64,000 nt of DNA, from positions 572,704 through 636,703 of the forward strand of contig NZ_JACSQC010000001.1 of NCBI RefSeq assembly GCF_014836875.1. The letters run 5' to 3'. The position numbers were made by a program, and so were the translations under genes. Every line of letters begins with the position of its first letter. Position 1 is the stretch's first letter. This stretch comes from Arthrobacter pullicola (GTDB lineage Bacteria > Actinomycetota > Actinomycetes > Actinomycetales > Micrococcaceae). Below, one piece after another: positions 32,863 to 41,483 of this stretch. The notes under the pieces were generated by a model that was not told the DNA's origin, did no database searches, and saw nothing but the letters and a program-made list of their open reading frames with translations.

Positions 32863-34299
32863 ATGCAGTCTTTCGACAATTCAGAGCGAAATACTGAGCC
32901 CGGAGCAGGAGCTGATCCAGCCACCGCTGCAGAGCCGGCAGCGGCTGGCTCTCCCCACCGCTGGCGTGCTTTGTGGCTGCTGGGTGTGGCCCAGCTGATG
33001 CTGATCGTGGATGTCACTGTCGTGGCGGTGGCACTGCCGGCCATGCAGGCCGATCTCGGCCTTGACCGGGCCGGACTGGCGTGGGTGGCGAGTATCTACG
33101 CGCTGGTGTTCGGCGGGCTGATGCTGCTGGGCGGAAAGGCCGCGGACATCCTGGGCCCCCGCCGGGTGGTGCTGGCGGGACTTGCCCTATTCACGGCGGC
33201 GTCGATGCTCGCCGGCCTGGCGGCAGGACCTGAAGTCCTGCTGATTGCGCGGACGCTGCAGGGGATAGGAGCCGCTGCGATGTCCCCGGCAGCACTGTCG
33301 GTGATCGCCCGGACCTTCACCGGCAGCGAACTCTCACGCGCCCTGGGTGTCTGGTCCGCCCTCGGCGGAGCGGGCGCGGCCCTGGGCGTGCTCCTTGGCG
33401 GTGTGCTGACGGCGGGGCCGGGCTGGCCGTGGGTGTTTTACGTCAATGTGCCCGTGGGGCTGGTCCTGCTGGTGTGCCTGGCGCGGTGGATCAGGCCGCT
33501 GCCGGGTTCCGGTGGACGCCTCGACGCCGCCGGGGCAGCCCTGGTGACCGCAGCCACCGCCGCGGTGGTTTACGGGCTGGTCTCCGCCGGTGACTTTGGC
33601 TGGGTCAGCGCGCAGACCCTTCTCCCGGTGGCCGCCGGCCTGATCGGCTATCTGCTGTTCTGGCAGCGGATCCGGCGGGCAGTCACACCGTTGGTCGACC
33701 CCGCGATGCTTCGGCGGCGGCCGGTGCTCCGTGGCCTCGGCCTGATCTTCGTAGCCACGGCCCTGATGATCTCGGTGTTCTTCCTGGGCTCCTTCGTCCT
33801 GCAGAACCTGCACGGATTCACCGCACTGGAGACTGGACTGTCCTTCCTTCCCGTGGCGCTCGGGACGATTCTCGGCTCCAACCTTGCCGGCCGTGTGCTG
33901 CCCAGCTGGGGGATCCGCACCGTCTCTGTAACCGGACTGCTGATCGCGGGCGCCGGACTGGCAGCGGCTGCAGGAATCTTCTCCATGACAGTGCTCATTG
34001 CAGCCACCAGCGTTGCCGGGTTCGGCATCGGCGCCGTGTTCGTCGCCGCCGCGGGCAGTTTGTTCTCGGTGGTGCAGCCGCAGGAGGCGGGGGTTGCCTC
34101 CGGGGTGCTGAGCACCTTCCACGAGTTCGGTGCTGCCGCCGGAGTCTCCGCGGTCTCTTCCATCGCGGCCGGACTGTTGATCCCGCAGTTTGAGGTCTTC
34201 GCCGCAGGCTATTGGTTCGCCGCGGCCGTTGCTGCGGGGGCTTGCCTCGCGGCTCTGGCCTGGCCGCGGGAGAAGGCTGCCGGGGCAGTGTCCGGGTAA
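32863..34299 (+). CDS. MFS drug exporter, DHA2 (14-TMS, EmrB/QacA type)
   Basis: A 478-residue transporter with about 14 hydrophobic segments. DHA2 motifs are LMLIVDVTVVAVALPAMQADL in the first helix, GGKAADILGPRRVVL (motif A) and the antiporter motif C-like LGGAGAALGVLLGGVLT. The start at 32863 follows GAGAGGG at 8 bases, with GTG at 32854 an alternative. Likely effluxes antibiotics or other toxic compounds under control of the TetR gene just upstream. Confidence 0.9.
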   Translation: MQSFDNSERNTEPGAGADPATAAEPAAAGSPHRWRALWLLGVAQLMLIVDVTVVAVALPAMQADLGLDRAGLAWVASIYALVFGGLMLLGGKAADILGPRRVVLAGLALFTAASMLAGLAAGPEVLLIARTLQGIGAAAMSPAALSVIARTFTGSELSRALGVWSALGGAGAALGVLLGGVLTAGPGWPWVFYVNVPVGLVLLVCLARWIRPLPGSGGRLDAAGAALVTAATAAVVYGLVSAGDFGWVSAQTLLPVAAGLIGYLLFWQRIRRAVTPLVDPAMLRRRPVLRGLGLIFVATALMISVFFLGSFVLQNLHGFTALETGLSFLPVALGTILGSNLAGRVLPSWGIRTVSVTGLLIAGAGLAAAAGIFSMTVLIAATSVAGFGIGAVFVAAAGSLFSVVQPQEAGVASGVLSTFHEFGAAAGVSAVSSIAAGLLIPQFEVFAAGYWFAAAVAAGACLAALAWPREKAAGAVSG

Positions 34300-34360
34300 C
34301 GACGCCGGTTGGCAGCACGGTCGGCCAGCGGCGCTGGCTGCGCGGGTCAGGTTTCGCAGG

Positions 34361-34942
34361 TCAGATATTTAGGTCCAGCCGCATCAGGACGCGGGGGAAC
34401 CCGTTCAGGGCGGACGATGTCTGCGCAGCCTTGGTGAACCCGGCCGCTTCGAAGAGGCTGCGGGTGCCCACGTAGGCCATGGTGAGATCGACCTTTGCGC
34501 CGCGGTTGTCCACCGGATAGGCTTCCACAGCCGGCGCCCCGGCGGCGCGGGCAAAGTCCACGGCACCGGCCACGAGGGCATGGGAAATGCCTTGGCCGCG
34601 GTGTCCGGGACGGACCCGGAGGCACCACAGGGACCACACCGCGGCCTCGTCCAGATGCGGGATCTTCCGGCTCTTCGCAAAGGAGGTGTCTGCCCGCGGA
34701 TGGATGGCCGCCCAGCCCACCGGTTCGGCGCCGTCGTACGCCAGGACTCCCGGCGGCGGATCTTCCCGGACCAGCCCGCGGACCCGTTCGCCCCGCGCTG
34801 TGCGCACCAGCGACTGGTTCTCCTTCGACGTCAGCCGATAGCTCAGGCACCAGCAGACGTTGGCGTCCGGAGACCTGGGGCCCAGGACGGCAGCAGTGTC
34901 CTCGAAGCCGGTGGCCGGGCGGACCTCAATAACCATGCGCAT
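34361..34942 (-). CDS. GNAT family N-acetyltransferase
   Basis: A 193-residue acetyltransferase. The acetyl-CoA motif is LWCLRVRPGHRGQGISHALV (R-x-x-G-x-G-x-S), preceded by PVGWAAIHPRADTSF and followed by EAYPVDNRGAKVDLTMAYVG and LFEAAGFTKAA. The N-terminus holds the less usual CWCLSYRLTSKENQSLV segment, typical of a clade of actinobacterial GNATs of unknown substrate. Monocistronic on the minus strand. Confidence 0.87.
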   Translation of the reverse strand: MRMVIEVRPATGFEDTAAVLGPRSPDANVCWCLSYRLTSKENQSLVRTARGERVRGLVREDPPPGVLAYDGAEPVGWAAIHPRADTSFAKSRKIPHLDEAAVWSLWCLRVRPGHRGQGISHALVAGAVDFARAAGAPAVEAYPVDNRGAKVDLTMAYVGTRSLFEAAGFTKAAQTSSALNGFPRVLMRLDLNI

Positions 34943-34988
34943 ACCTTACTCCCGGAACGGGAGCCAAGCTGAGAAACCCTGCGGAACG

Positions 34989-35001
34989 GGCTAGACTAGC
35001 C
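34989..35001. promoter_or_regulatory. 13-bp palindrome overlapping a -10-like box
   Basis: GGCTAGACTAGCC is perfectly palindromic about one base and includes TAGACT, a plausible actinobacterial -10 element for the downstream plus-strand gene. It is a candidate operator. Confidence 0.45.
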
Positions 35002-35062
35002 GGTTCACCGTGGCGGACGGACTGCCCGGTGCCGATGCAGCAGCCAAAGAAAAGAGAAACCC

Positions 35063-35524
35063 ATGTTTGCCGCTGGAGCGTCCATTACCGAGATTGAGCA
35101 GGACGTCGAGGAAATGATCGTGGGGCTGGTTCACCGGCTTGGGGACCTGGCCGATGCGGATCCGGATCCGGTTGGTGCCCAGGAGCGGGCCTACATCAAG
35201 GCTTTCTCTGATGTCCGGGCCAACAGCTCAATGGACCAGGCAGCCCTGCTGGCCACCGCCGTCGGGCGTCCCAACCTGGCGGAATCCCTGCTGTACCTCA
35301 ACCGCCGGCTGGACGAGGCGAACCTCGGCCCGCGGGACCCGGCCGGGATCATCGGCGTCGTCATCCGGCTGGCCATGGACGGACTCTGGGTCAGCGACAT
35401 CCTGGACTCCAGCCGCTTTACCCGGGCCGAGCGGGACCGGATCACCAACCTGCTCACCGCCCTGTCCCGGCTCAGCGACGAGCGGATGGCGGAGCTCCTC
35501 CCGGAGTGCGTCGACGCCCGCTAG
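35063..35524 (+). CDS. TetR C-terminal-like domain protein without DNA-binding domain
   Basis: A 153-residue helical protein. The region SVHRL-like GLVHRLGDLADADPDP, AYIKAFSDV, LLATAVGRPNLAESLLYLNR and VVIRLAMDGLWVSDIL looks like the TetR_C ligand-binding domain. There is no helix-turn-helix in the protein, and only about 120 bases separate it from the next gene, with no in-frame upstream coding for one. The ATG has a purine-rich AAAGAGA site. It may be a stand-alone ligand-binding or heterodimerising partner, or a truncated regulator. Confidence 0.6.
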   Translation: MFAAGASITEIEQDVEEMIVGLVHRLGDLADADPDPVGAQERAYIKAFSDVRANSSMDQAALLATAVGRPNLAESLLYLNRRLDEANLGPRDPAGIIGVVIRLAMDGLWVSDILDSSRFTRAERDRITNLLTALSRLSDERMAELLPECVDAR

Positions 35525-35527
35525 CGC

Positions 35528-36331
35528 CTACTTCTTGTCGTCGCCGTTGAGGCGCTGGGAGAGATAGACCGGAATCATCGAGCAGACAATCAGCACGGCG
35601 GCGATCACATTGACCACCGGCGCCTGGTTGGGCCGGGCCATGTTGTTGAAAATCCAGATCGGCAGGGTTTCGGTGCCCGGGGGAGCGGTGAAGGTGGTGA
35701 CCACCACCTCGTCGAAGCTGAGGGCGAAGGCGAGCAGGCCGCCGGCCACGAACGCGGAGCGGAAGCCCGGGAAGGTCACGCCGAAGAAGGTCTTCACCAC
35801 GTTGGCGCCCATGTCCATGGCCGCTTCCTCCAAGCCGCGGTTCATCCGGCCCAGCCGGGCCTGGACGTTGTTGAAGACCATCACGATGCAGAACGTCGCA
35901 TGGCCCACGATCACCGAGAACAGCCCCAGCCCGATCCCCAGCGGTTCCAGCACCGTCTTGAACGTGTTGTTCAGGGCGACGCCGGTGACGATGCCGGGCA
36001 GTGCGATGGGCAGCACCACCAGCAGGTTGATCGTGTTTTTGCCGAAAAAGTCATAGCGGGACAGGGCGAACGCGACCATGGTGCCCAGGAGCAGGGCGAT
36101 CACCGTGGCAACGGACGCCACCTTCAGCGAGGTCCACAGCGCCTCGCGGACGCCGTCGTTATGCCAGGCGGCGACCCACCAGCGGGTGGTGAACTCCTTG
36201 ATCGGAAACGCTCCGGAGGTGGTCGCGTTGAACGAGTTGGCGATGACCAGCAGCAGCGGCAGGTAGATCGCGGCCATCACCAGTCCGGCGAAAATACGGA
36301 GGGTGATCTTGGCGGAAGCGGAAAGCCTCAT
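35528..36331 (-). CDS. polyamine-type ABC permease (PotC-like)
   Basis: A 267-residue inner-membrane permease with six hydrophobic segments. The binding-protein-dependent motif region is EEAAMDMGANVVKTFFGVTFP (EAA loop). The N-terminal LVIANSFNATTSGAFPIKEFT is typical of PotC. AGGAG lies upstream of the ATG, and it starts 9 bases after the PotB-like stop. It is the last gene of the ABC operon. Confidence 0.92.
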   Translation of the reverse strand: MRLSASAKITLRIFAGLVMAAIYLPLLLVIANSFNATTSGAFPIKEFTTRWWVAAWHNDGVREALWTSLKVASVATVIALLLGTMVAFALSRYDFFGKNTINLLVVLPIALPGIVTGVALNNTFKTVLEPLGIGLGLFSVIVGHATFCIVMVFNNVQARLGRMNRGLEEAAMDMGANVVKTFFGVTFPGFRSAFVAGGLLAFALSFDEVVVTTFTAPPGTETLPIWIFNNMARPNQAPVVNVIAAVLIVCSMIPVYLSQRLNGDDKK

Positions 36332-36340
36332 GGCAGTCTC

Positions 36341-37261
36341 CTACAGTTGCTTCAGGGCGCCGGACTTGCGGGCCAGGAACAGGTAAAGCACGACGACGAT
36401 GATCGGCACGGTGCCGAAGGCTGCGGCGAGCGGCGGGTTGAGGTTGATGTTGGAGGCGATCACGGTGCCGATGACCTGGGTCTTGCCGCCCACGAACTGC
36501 GCGGCGATGTAGTCGCCGAGGCTCAGCGAGAACGTGAAGATGGACCCCGCCACGAAAGCCGGTTTCAGCAGCGGCACGGCCACGGTCCAGACCGTGGACC
36601 AGGCTTTGGCCCCCAGGTCAGCGGAGGCATCGAAGAGGCTGTCCGGGATCTGCCGGAACGCGTTGTAGACCGGGACGGCCATGTACGGGAACCAGAGGTA
36701 GGCCAGGGTGATGATCAGCGCGGCGGTGCCGTAGCCCGGACCGGACATCCCCAGCGGGGCCAGCAGCCAGTCCAGCGGCCCGCCGGAGGAAAACGTGATC
36801 CGCCAGGAGAAGACCTTGACCAGGTACCCGGCCCACAGCGGCAGGGTGATGCCGATGGCGAAAACGGCGCGCATCCGAGGGGAGGCGACCTTGGCCATAT
36901 AGAGCCCCAGCGGCAGCGCGAGCGCGGCACAGAGCACGGTCACGGCCAGGGCAATCCCGATGGTCCGCAGGGCGGTCTGCTGGTAGGCGGGGACGGTGAG
37001 GATCTCAATGAAGTTTTCGAGCGTAAATGCGGGGATGACCTTCGAGGTGAAGCTGTCCGTGGTCCAGAACGCGGTGATGAACAGCAGGATCAGTGACCCG
37101 ATGTAAAGCACACCCAGCCAGGTCAGCGGCAGCAGGAGCAGCCCGGTCAGCCGGGTCCTGGGCCGGGCGTAGAGCATGCGGGAGACGCGGTCGCCCAGGC
37201 TGTTCCGGGGCTGCTCCGGGGGCGCGGCGGATGTGGGTGGGGTTCGTTCGGTTACTGCCAT
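36341..37261 (-). CDS. polyamine-type ABC permease (PotB-like)
   Basis: A 306-residue permease, partner of the PotC-like protein. It has six membrane segments and the EAA loop DASADLGAKAWSTVWTVAVPL. A long polar N-terminus (about 40 residues) precedes the first helix. It lies 144 bases after the binding-protein gene, beyond two tandem hairpins that may trim transcript levels. Confidence 0.91.
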   Translation of the reverse strand: MAVTERTPPTSAAPPEQPRNSLGDRVSRMLYARPRTRLTGLLLLPLTWLGVLYIGSLILLFITAFWTTDSFTSKVIPAFTLENFIEILTVPAYQQTALRTIGIALAVTVLCAALALPLGLYMAKVASPRMRAVFAIGITLPLWAGYLVKVFSWRITFSSGGPLDWLLAPLGMSGPGYGTAALIITLAYLWFPYMAVPVYNAFRQIPDSLFDASADLGAKAWSTVWTVAVPLLKPAFVAGSIFTFSLSLGDYIAAQFVGGKTQVIGTVIASNINLNPPLAAAFGTVPIIVVVLYLFLARKSGALKQL

Positions 37262-37359
37262 GGCGCTTTCCGGCGGATGCTCCGCCGATTCTCCTCTGTG
37301 GCCGGATCTGTGGGACGGTTGGCCGCGTGCGCGGCTGTGAGGTTCTGGCCGGTGGGCCG

Positions 37360-37404
37360 CGGCGGTTGTGACCGCCGACCACCGGTACTCAGGGCTTCGG
37401 TGGT
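37360..37404 (-). terminator. two tandem hairpins between binding-protein and permease genes
   Basis: CGGCGGT-TGTG-ACCGCCG (37360-37377) is followed directly by ACCACCG and CGGTGGT arms (37378-37384 and 37398-37404). No T tract is obvious, so RNA stabilisation or partial termination, giving more binding protein than permease, is the likely role. Confidence 0.55.
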
Positions 37405-37405
37405 G

Positions 37406-38605
37406 CTAGCCCTTGATCTCGGTCCAGGCCTTGGTCCAGTCCTGGTAGTTGGTGCAGGTGACGTCCGTGCGGCCGTCAACACACTGCTCCACCGGAGTGG
37501 TCCACATCCAAACCTGCTTGTAGTACTCCTCGTCCGTGGCGAAGAAGGTCTCGCAGTGTGCCGCGTTGGCCTCGGATCCTTCACAGGCCAGCGAGTTGGC
37601 CGGAGCCATGCCGAAGTTCTGCGAGATCTGGGCGTTCACCTCGGCGGAGGACGCGTAGTCCATCCACTTGTAGGCACAGTTCGGGTTCTTCGCCTCAGCG
37701 GCGATCATCCAGGTGTCGGACCAGCCGGTGGCGCCTTCCTTGGGCAGAACGGATTCGACGGTGGCGCCGTCTCCCTGCGCCAGGTTCACGATCACCTGCC
37801 AGCCGGTACCCATGTGCGCGGTGCCGGAGGAGATGGAGCTGACCGCCTTGAGCGCGTCGTTCCAGTACTCGCCCACCATGCCGTTCTGGGTCTTGAGCAG
37901 TTCGACGGCGGCTGCGAGCTGGTCGGCGTCCAGCGCGTACGGGTTGGTGATGCCCAGGTCCGGCTGCGTGGCCATCAGGTACACGGCGGCGTCGGCAATG
38001 TAGATCGGGGAATCGTAGGCCATGGTCTTGCCGGCGTACTCGCTGTCCTCTTCCCACAGCGGAGCCCAGGAATCCGGGGCCTGCGCAACGTGCTCGGTGT
38101 TGTACATCAGCACGTTGGCGCCGCGGCCGATCGGGACGCCGTAGCTCTGGCCGTTCAGCGTGTCATAAACCTGGCCCTTGAGCCCCTCGACGATGTTGCC
38201 GAAGTTCGGAATCAGTTCGGTGTTGATCGGGGCAACGTCGCCGCCGGCGATCAGGCGGAGCGAGGCGTCACCCGAGGCGGAGACCAGGTCGTATTCGCCG
38301 CTGCGCATCAGCTGGACCATCTCATCGGAAGTGGCGCCCACCTTGCGGTTGACCTGGCACTTGGTCTCTTCCTCGAAGGCGCTGACCCAGTCGGCGTCGG
38401 GGTTGGTGGAACCGTCCTCAACGAAGCCGGCCCAGGCGATGATGTTGACCTGTCCTTCGCCCTCGCCGACCTCGCTGGCCATGGGCAGGTCCGGAACCTG
38501 GATGCCGGTGGAGGACGAATCGGAGGCGTTGCCGCCGCCGCAGGCTGCCAGGACCAGTGAGAGCGAGGCGAGCGCTGCCAGCGGCAGTGCCTTAGTGATC
38601 TTCAT
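37406..38605 (-). CDS. polyamine-type substrate-binding lipoprotein (PotD-like)
   Basis: A 399-residue extracellular binding protein. The signal peptide MKITKALPLAALASLSLVLA ends with the lipobox AAC (Cys22), followed by GGGNASDSS. The mature part has the type II binding fold: VNIIAWAGFVEDGSTNPDAD, CQVNRKVGATSDEMVQLM and a QLAYSNA-like region (YKWMDYASSAEVNAQ). AAAGG lies 9 bases upstream of the start at 38605. Family similarity is to spermidine/putrescine binders; a related cationic substrate is possible. Confidence 0.9.
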   Translation of the reverse strand: MKITKALPLAALASLSLVLAACGGGNASDSSSTGIQVPDLPMASEVGEGEGQVNIIAWAGFVEDGSTNPDADWVSAFEEETKCQVNRKVGATSDEMVQLMRSGEYDLVSASGDASLRLIAGGDVAPINTELIPNFGNIVEGLKGQVYDTLNGQSYGVPIGRGANVLMYNTEHVAQAPDSWAPLWEEDSEYAGKTMAYDSPIYIADAAVYLMATQPDLGITNPYALDADQLAAAVELLKTQNGMVGEYWNDALKAVSSISSGTAHMGTGWQVIVNLAQGDGATVESVLPKEGATGWSDTWMIAAEAKNPNCAYKWMDYASSAEVNAQISQNFGMAPANSLACEGSEANAAHCETFFATDEEYYKQVWMWTTPVEQCVDGRTDVTCTNYQDWTKAWTEIKG

Positions 38606-38690
38606 GGGAGAACCTTTCATAGTGGGTGCGGTGAAACGGTGACGGGGAGAGCCGGTAATGACTGGCCCGGTCTCCGGGGGGTTGGGGTCA

Positions 38691-39755
38691 CTAACTGACG
38701 GTGAAGTTAAACCGGGAGGGCCACTGGAGTTCGACGGCGTCGCCGCGGCCGCAGGCGGTGGCCCGGGAATCGTTCTGTTCCTGGACGATCAGCCGGTCCC
38801 CGGTGTCCGTGGCGGCCACGTACCGGGTGGTGGGGCCGGTGTAAACGATTTCCTCGATCCGGGCCGCAACAGCGGAGAAGCCTTCCGGAGCCGGAGTGCC
38901 GGGAGCTGCGATGTGGATGCGTTCCGGCCGGATGCTCACCAGGCCGTCCACGCCGGTGAGCCGTTTGGCGAGTGCACCTTCAACCAGATTGGTGCTGCCC
39001 AGGAAGGTGGCAACGAAACGGGTGGCCGGGCGCTCGTACAGGTCCTCCGGGGTGCCGACCTGCTCGATGCCGCCGTCGTTAAACACGGCGACGCGGTCTG
39101 AGAGGGTCAGTGCCTCCTCCTGGTCGTGGGTGACGAAGACGAAGGTGATGCCCACCTCGCGCTGGATCTGCTTGAGCTCGATCTGCATCTGTTCACGCAG
39201 CTGCTTGTCCAGGGCGCCAAGCGGTTCATCCAGCAGCAGGACCTGCGGGCGCAGGATCAAGGCCCGGGCCAGGGCGATGCGCTGGCGCTGGCCGCCGGAC
39301 AGCTGGGACGGCAGCCGGTCCGCGACCTGCGGCAGCCGGACCATTTCCAGCGCCTCAGCGACGCGGCGCAGGCGTTCCGCCCGGGGAGTCTTACGCAGCT
39401 TCAGCCCGTAGCCCACGTTCTGGGCAACGGTCAGGTGCGGGAACAGCGCGTAATCCTGGAACACGGTGTTCACATCACGCTCGAAGGGCGCCTTGCCGGT
39501 GACATCGGAGCCGTGGAGGTAGATATGGCCGCTGGTCACTGGTTCAAAGCCGGCCACCATACGCAGGACGGTGGTCTTGCCGGAGCCGGAGGGCCCCAGC
39601 AGGGAGAAGAACTCACCCGATCGGATGTCCAGGTCCAAGTCCTTGACCGCGGAGAAATCGCCGAAGCTCTTGGTCACCCGCGACAGGCTGATGGCGTGGG
39701 CTGAGGACGCCAGGGCCTCGGCGGTGGGGGAGATGGGTGCTGTGCTGGCTGGCAC
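38691..39755 (-). CDS. potA: polyamine-type ABC transporter ATPase (PotA-like)
   Basis: A 354-residue importer ATPase. It has Walker A GPSGSGKTT, Q-loop VFQDYALFPHLT, signature LSGGQRQRIALARALI, Walker B LLLDEPLGALD and H-loop VTHDQEEA. A C-terminal TOBE domain (about 275-350, from LVSIRPERIHI) is the regulatory domain of PotA proteins. GTG at 39755 is chosen because AAAGGA lies 9 bases upstream. It is the first gene of the operon and is divergent from the GntR gene. Confidence 0.93.
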   Translation of the reverse strand: MPASTAPISPTAEALASSAHAISLSRVTKSFGDFSAVKDLDLDIRSGEFFSLLGPSGSGKTTVLRMVAGFEPVTSGHIYLHGSDVTGKAPFERDVNTVFQDYALFPHLTVAQNVGYGLKLRKTPRAERLRRVAEALEMVRLPQVADRLPSQLSGGQRQRIALARALILRPQVLLLDEPLGALDKQLREQMQIELKQIQREVGITFVFVTHDQEEALTLSDRVAVFNDGGIEQVGTPEDLYERPATRFVATFLGSTNLVEGALAKRLTGVDGLVSIRPERIHIAAPGTPAPEGFSAVAARIEEIVYTGPTTRYVAATDTGDRLIVQEQNDSRATACGRGDAVELQWPSRFNFTVS

Positions 39756-39818
39756 GGTAAGTCCTTTCACTTCAGCAGGAAGCGCGGAAGCGCAACAAGT
39801 CGTAAAGCTATGAAACCA

Positions 39819-39840
39819 GATGTTATATGTAATTCACATC
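39819..39840. promoter_or_regulatory. candidate GntR operator between the ABC operon and gntR
   Basis: GATGT (39819-39823) and ACATC (39836-39840) flank an AT-rich 12-base core, TATATGTAATTC. This is the AT-richest part of the divergent promoter. Spacing resembles FadR-type GntR sites. Inferred only. Confidence 0.4.
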
Positions 39841-39922
39841 ACTTCAGGTAAATTTCTTGTTACGGATGCGCGGCCAGGGCTTTTGGCGCTTCCCGGTCCG
39901 CCAAGCTGGAAAGATCGTGAAC

Positions 39923-40711
39923 ATGCCCCAGAATTCCGCTCCGCAAAAACGCCTCCTCACCGCCGTCTTCGCGCCACTCGGCGACGCCGGGAAAGCCAGC
40001 CGTGTCGAGGAACGCATCATTCAGGGGATTTCCGCCGGGGCACTGCTCGACGGCGACCGGCTCCCGACCGAGATGGAAATGGCCGCATCGATGGGCGTGG
40101 CCACCGTAACGGCACGTGAAGCGCTGGCCGGACTCCGGACGCGCGGCCTGGTGGAAACCCGGCGGGGACGCGACGGCGGCACCTTCGTTACGCTGCCCTC
40201 CGGCGACCGGATGGAACTGGTCCGCCGCCGGCTTGCGGCCATGAGCCGGGTGGAGCTGCGCGACCTGGCGATCCACTACGCCGCAATAGCCGCCACCGCC
40301 GCGGAGCTGGCGGCCGACGCAGCGGACACGGAAGATGTTGAGGCCCTCGCACACCTGCTGGAAGCGCCGGGCCGCGGCAACCGGGCTGTGGGAGACTTCC
40401 TGCTGGAGCTCGCTGCGCTGAGCCAGTCCGCGCGGCTGACCAGGGAATATGTCCGGCTGCATACGGACTACGGATCACTGCTCGGGCTGGCCCACGCCGA
40501 CGCAGCCTATGATGCCGCCATGGTGAGTCTGTGCCGCCGCATCTGCGCCGCCGTGGCGGACGCGGATGCCTCCGCGTCCCGCGCCCTGGTCCGCGAATAC
40601 GTCCAGGCCTCCGTGGCCTGGCTCATTGATGAACACACCCGCCTTTCCACCTCCGCCGACCTCACTACGGCAGAGAAATCACCCCCCGCACCCGCCTGGA
40701 GGAAAGCATGA
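39923..40711 (+). CDS. GntR family regulator (FadR/FCD-like)
   Basis: A 262-residue regulator. The winged-helix domain is GKASRVEERIIQGISAGALL, then RLPTEMEMAASMGVATVTAREAL and the wing LVETRRGRDGGTFV. The C-terminal all-helical FCD-like domain contains LRDLAIHYAAIAATAAE and SRALVREYVQASVAW. The start at 39923 is chosen by family length. It is divergent from the PotABCD-type operon and overlaps the Cache protein by 4 bases. Likely regulates uptake in response to the transported compound. Confidence 0.88.
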   Translation: MPQNSAPQKRLLTAVFAPLGDAGKASRVEERIIQGISAGALLDGDRLPTEMEMAASMGVATVTAREALAGLRTRGLVETRRGRDGGTFVTLPSGDRMELVRRRLAAMSRVELRDLAIHYAAIAATAAELAADAADTEDVEALAHLLEAPGRGNRAVGDFLLELAALSQSARLTREYVRLHTDYGSLLGLAHADAAYDAAMVSLCRRICAAVADADASASRALVREYVQASVAWLIDEHTRLSTSADLTTAEKSPPAPAWRKA

Positions 40712-41472
40712 GCATTTCCCGCAGTGAATCCCCGATCTCCCTGGCCGCCGCTCCCGCCGCTGCCCTGGGCAGCTTCTTCGAAGAGGTCCTGGACCTCCTC
40801 GAAGCCTGGAAGCCCCTGATCGAAGCCCTGTTTGCCGATCCCGCAGTTCCGCCGGTGCGGCGGGAGGTGGACGGCGTCGTCGAACCTCTGGCTGCCGCGC
40901 TTCTGGGAGGCATCCGCTATCCCTTGGCCGGTGGCGGGTTCGTTGCCGCGCACGGGGCGGTCGGCGACGCAGCCTGGCATATGGCCTGGTGGCAGGGGCG
41001 AAGCAAGGAGGTCCAGATGTTGACCTCGATCGAATCGATGGGGGAGGCGTACTCGCGCCGCGAGTGGTTCACCGTTCCGGTGGAAACCGGCCTCAGCCAC
41101 ATCACCGGACCCTATGTGGACTTTATTTGCACCGACGAGTACACCGTCACCCTGACGTCTCCGGTCAGCGTGGGAGGGAAGGTGGTTGGCGTGGTGGGAG
41201 CGGATGTCTTTGTGGAATCCCTCGAAGAGGTCCTGCTTCCTGGCCTGCGCCAGCTGCACGGGAAAGCGTCACTGGTGAACCGGGTGGGACGCGTGGTTGT
41301 GTCGGCGGACCCGCAGCTGGCAGCCGGCCGCCTGCTCGTCGGCGACTGGCGGCATGCGCCGGATCCACTGCAGATGGAACTGCGGGGGGCTGAATTTGCC
41401 GGACAGCGGGCGGCAGTGCATGCCTGCGGGCAGCTGCCACTGGCGGTGGCGATCCCGCATTCCCTGGGCTAG
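40708..41472 (+). CDS. soluble Cache-domain sensor protein
   Basis: A 254-residue protein with a PDC/Cache ligand-binding domain in the middle: YSRREWFTVPVETGLSHITG, DFICTDEYTVTLTSPV and GKVVGVVGADVFVESLEEVLL. There is no signal peptide, membrane helix or output domain, so it should be cytoplasmic, unlike most Cache sensors. It starts in a 4-base overlap with the GntR gene. The most likely role is a ligand-sensing partner of GntR in control of the adjacent ABC operon. Confidence 0.85.
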   Translation: MSISRSESPISLAAAPAAALGSFFEEVLDLLEAWKPLIEALFADPAVPPVRREVDGVVEPLAAALLGGIRYPLAGGGFVAAHGAVGDAAWHMAWWQGRSKEVQMLTSIESMGEAYSRREWFTVPVETGLSHITGPYVDFICTDEYTVTLTSPVSVGGKVVGVVGADVFVESLEEVLLPGLRQLHGKASLVNRVGRVVVSADPQLAAGRLLVGDWRHAPDPLQMELRGAEFAGQRAAVHACGQLPLAVAIPHSLG

Positions 41473-41483
41473 CCGGCGACCCC

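Noticed and set aside
37252-38560. Long plus-strand frames opposite the PotD-like gene
   Set aside because: Antisense to a binding protein with a clear signal peptide and lipobox.
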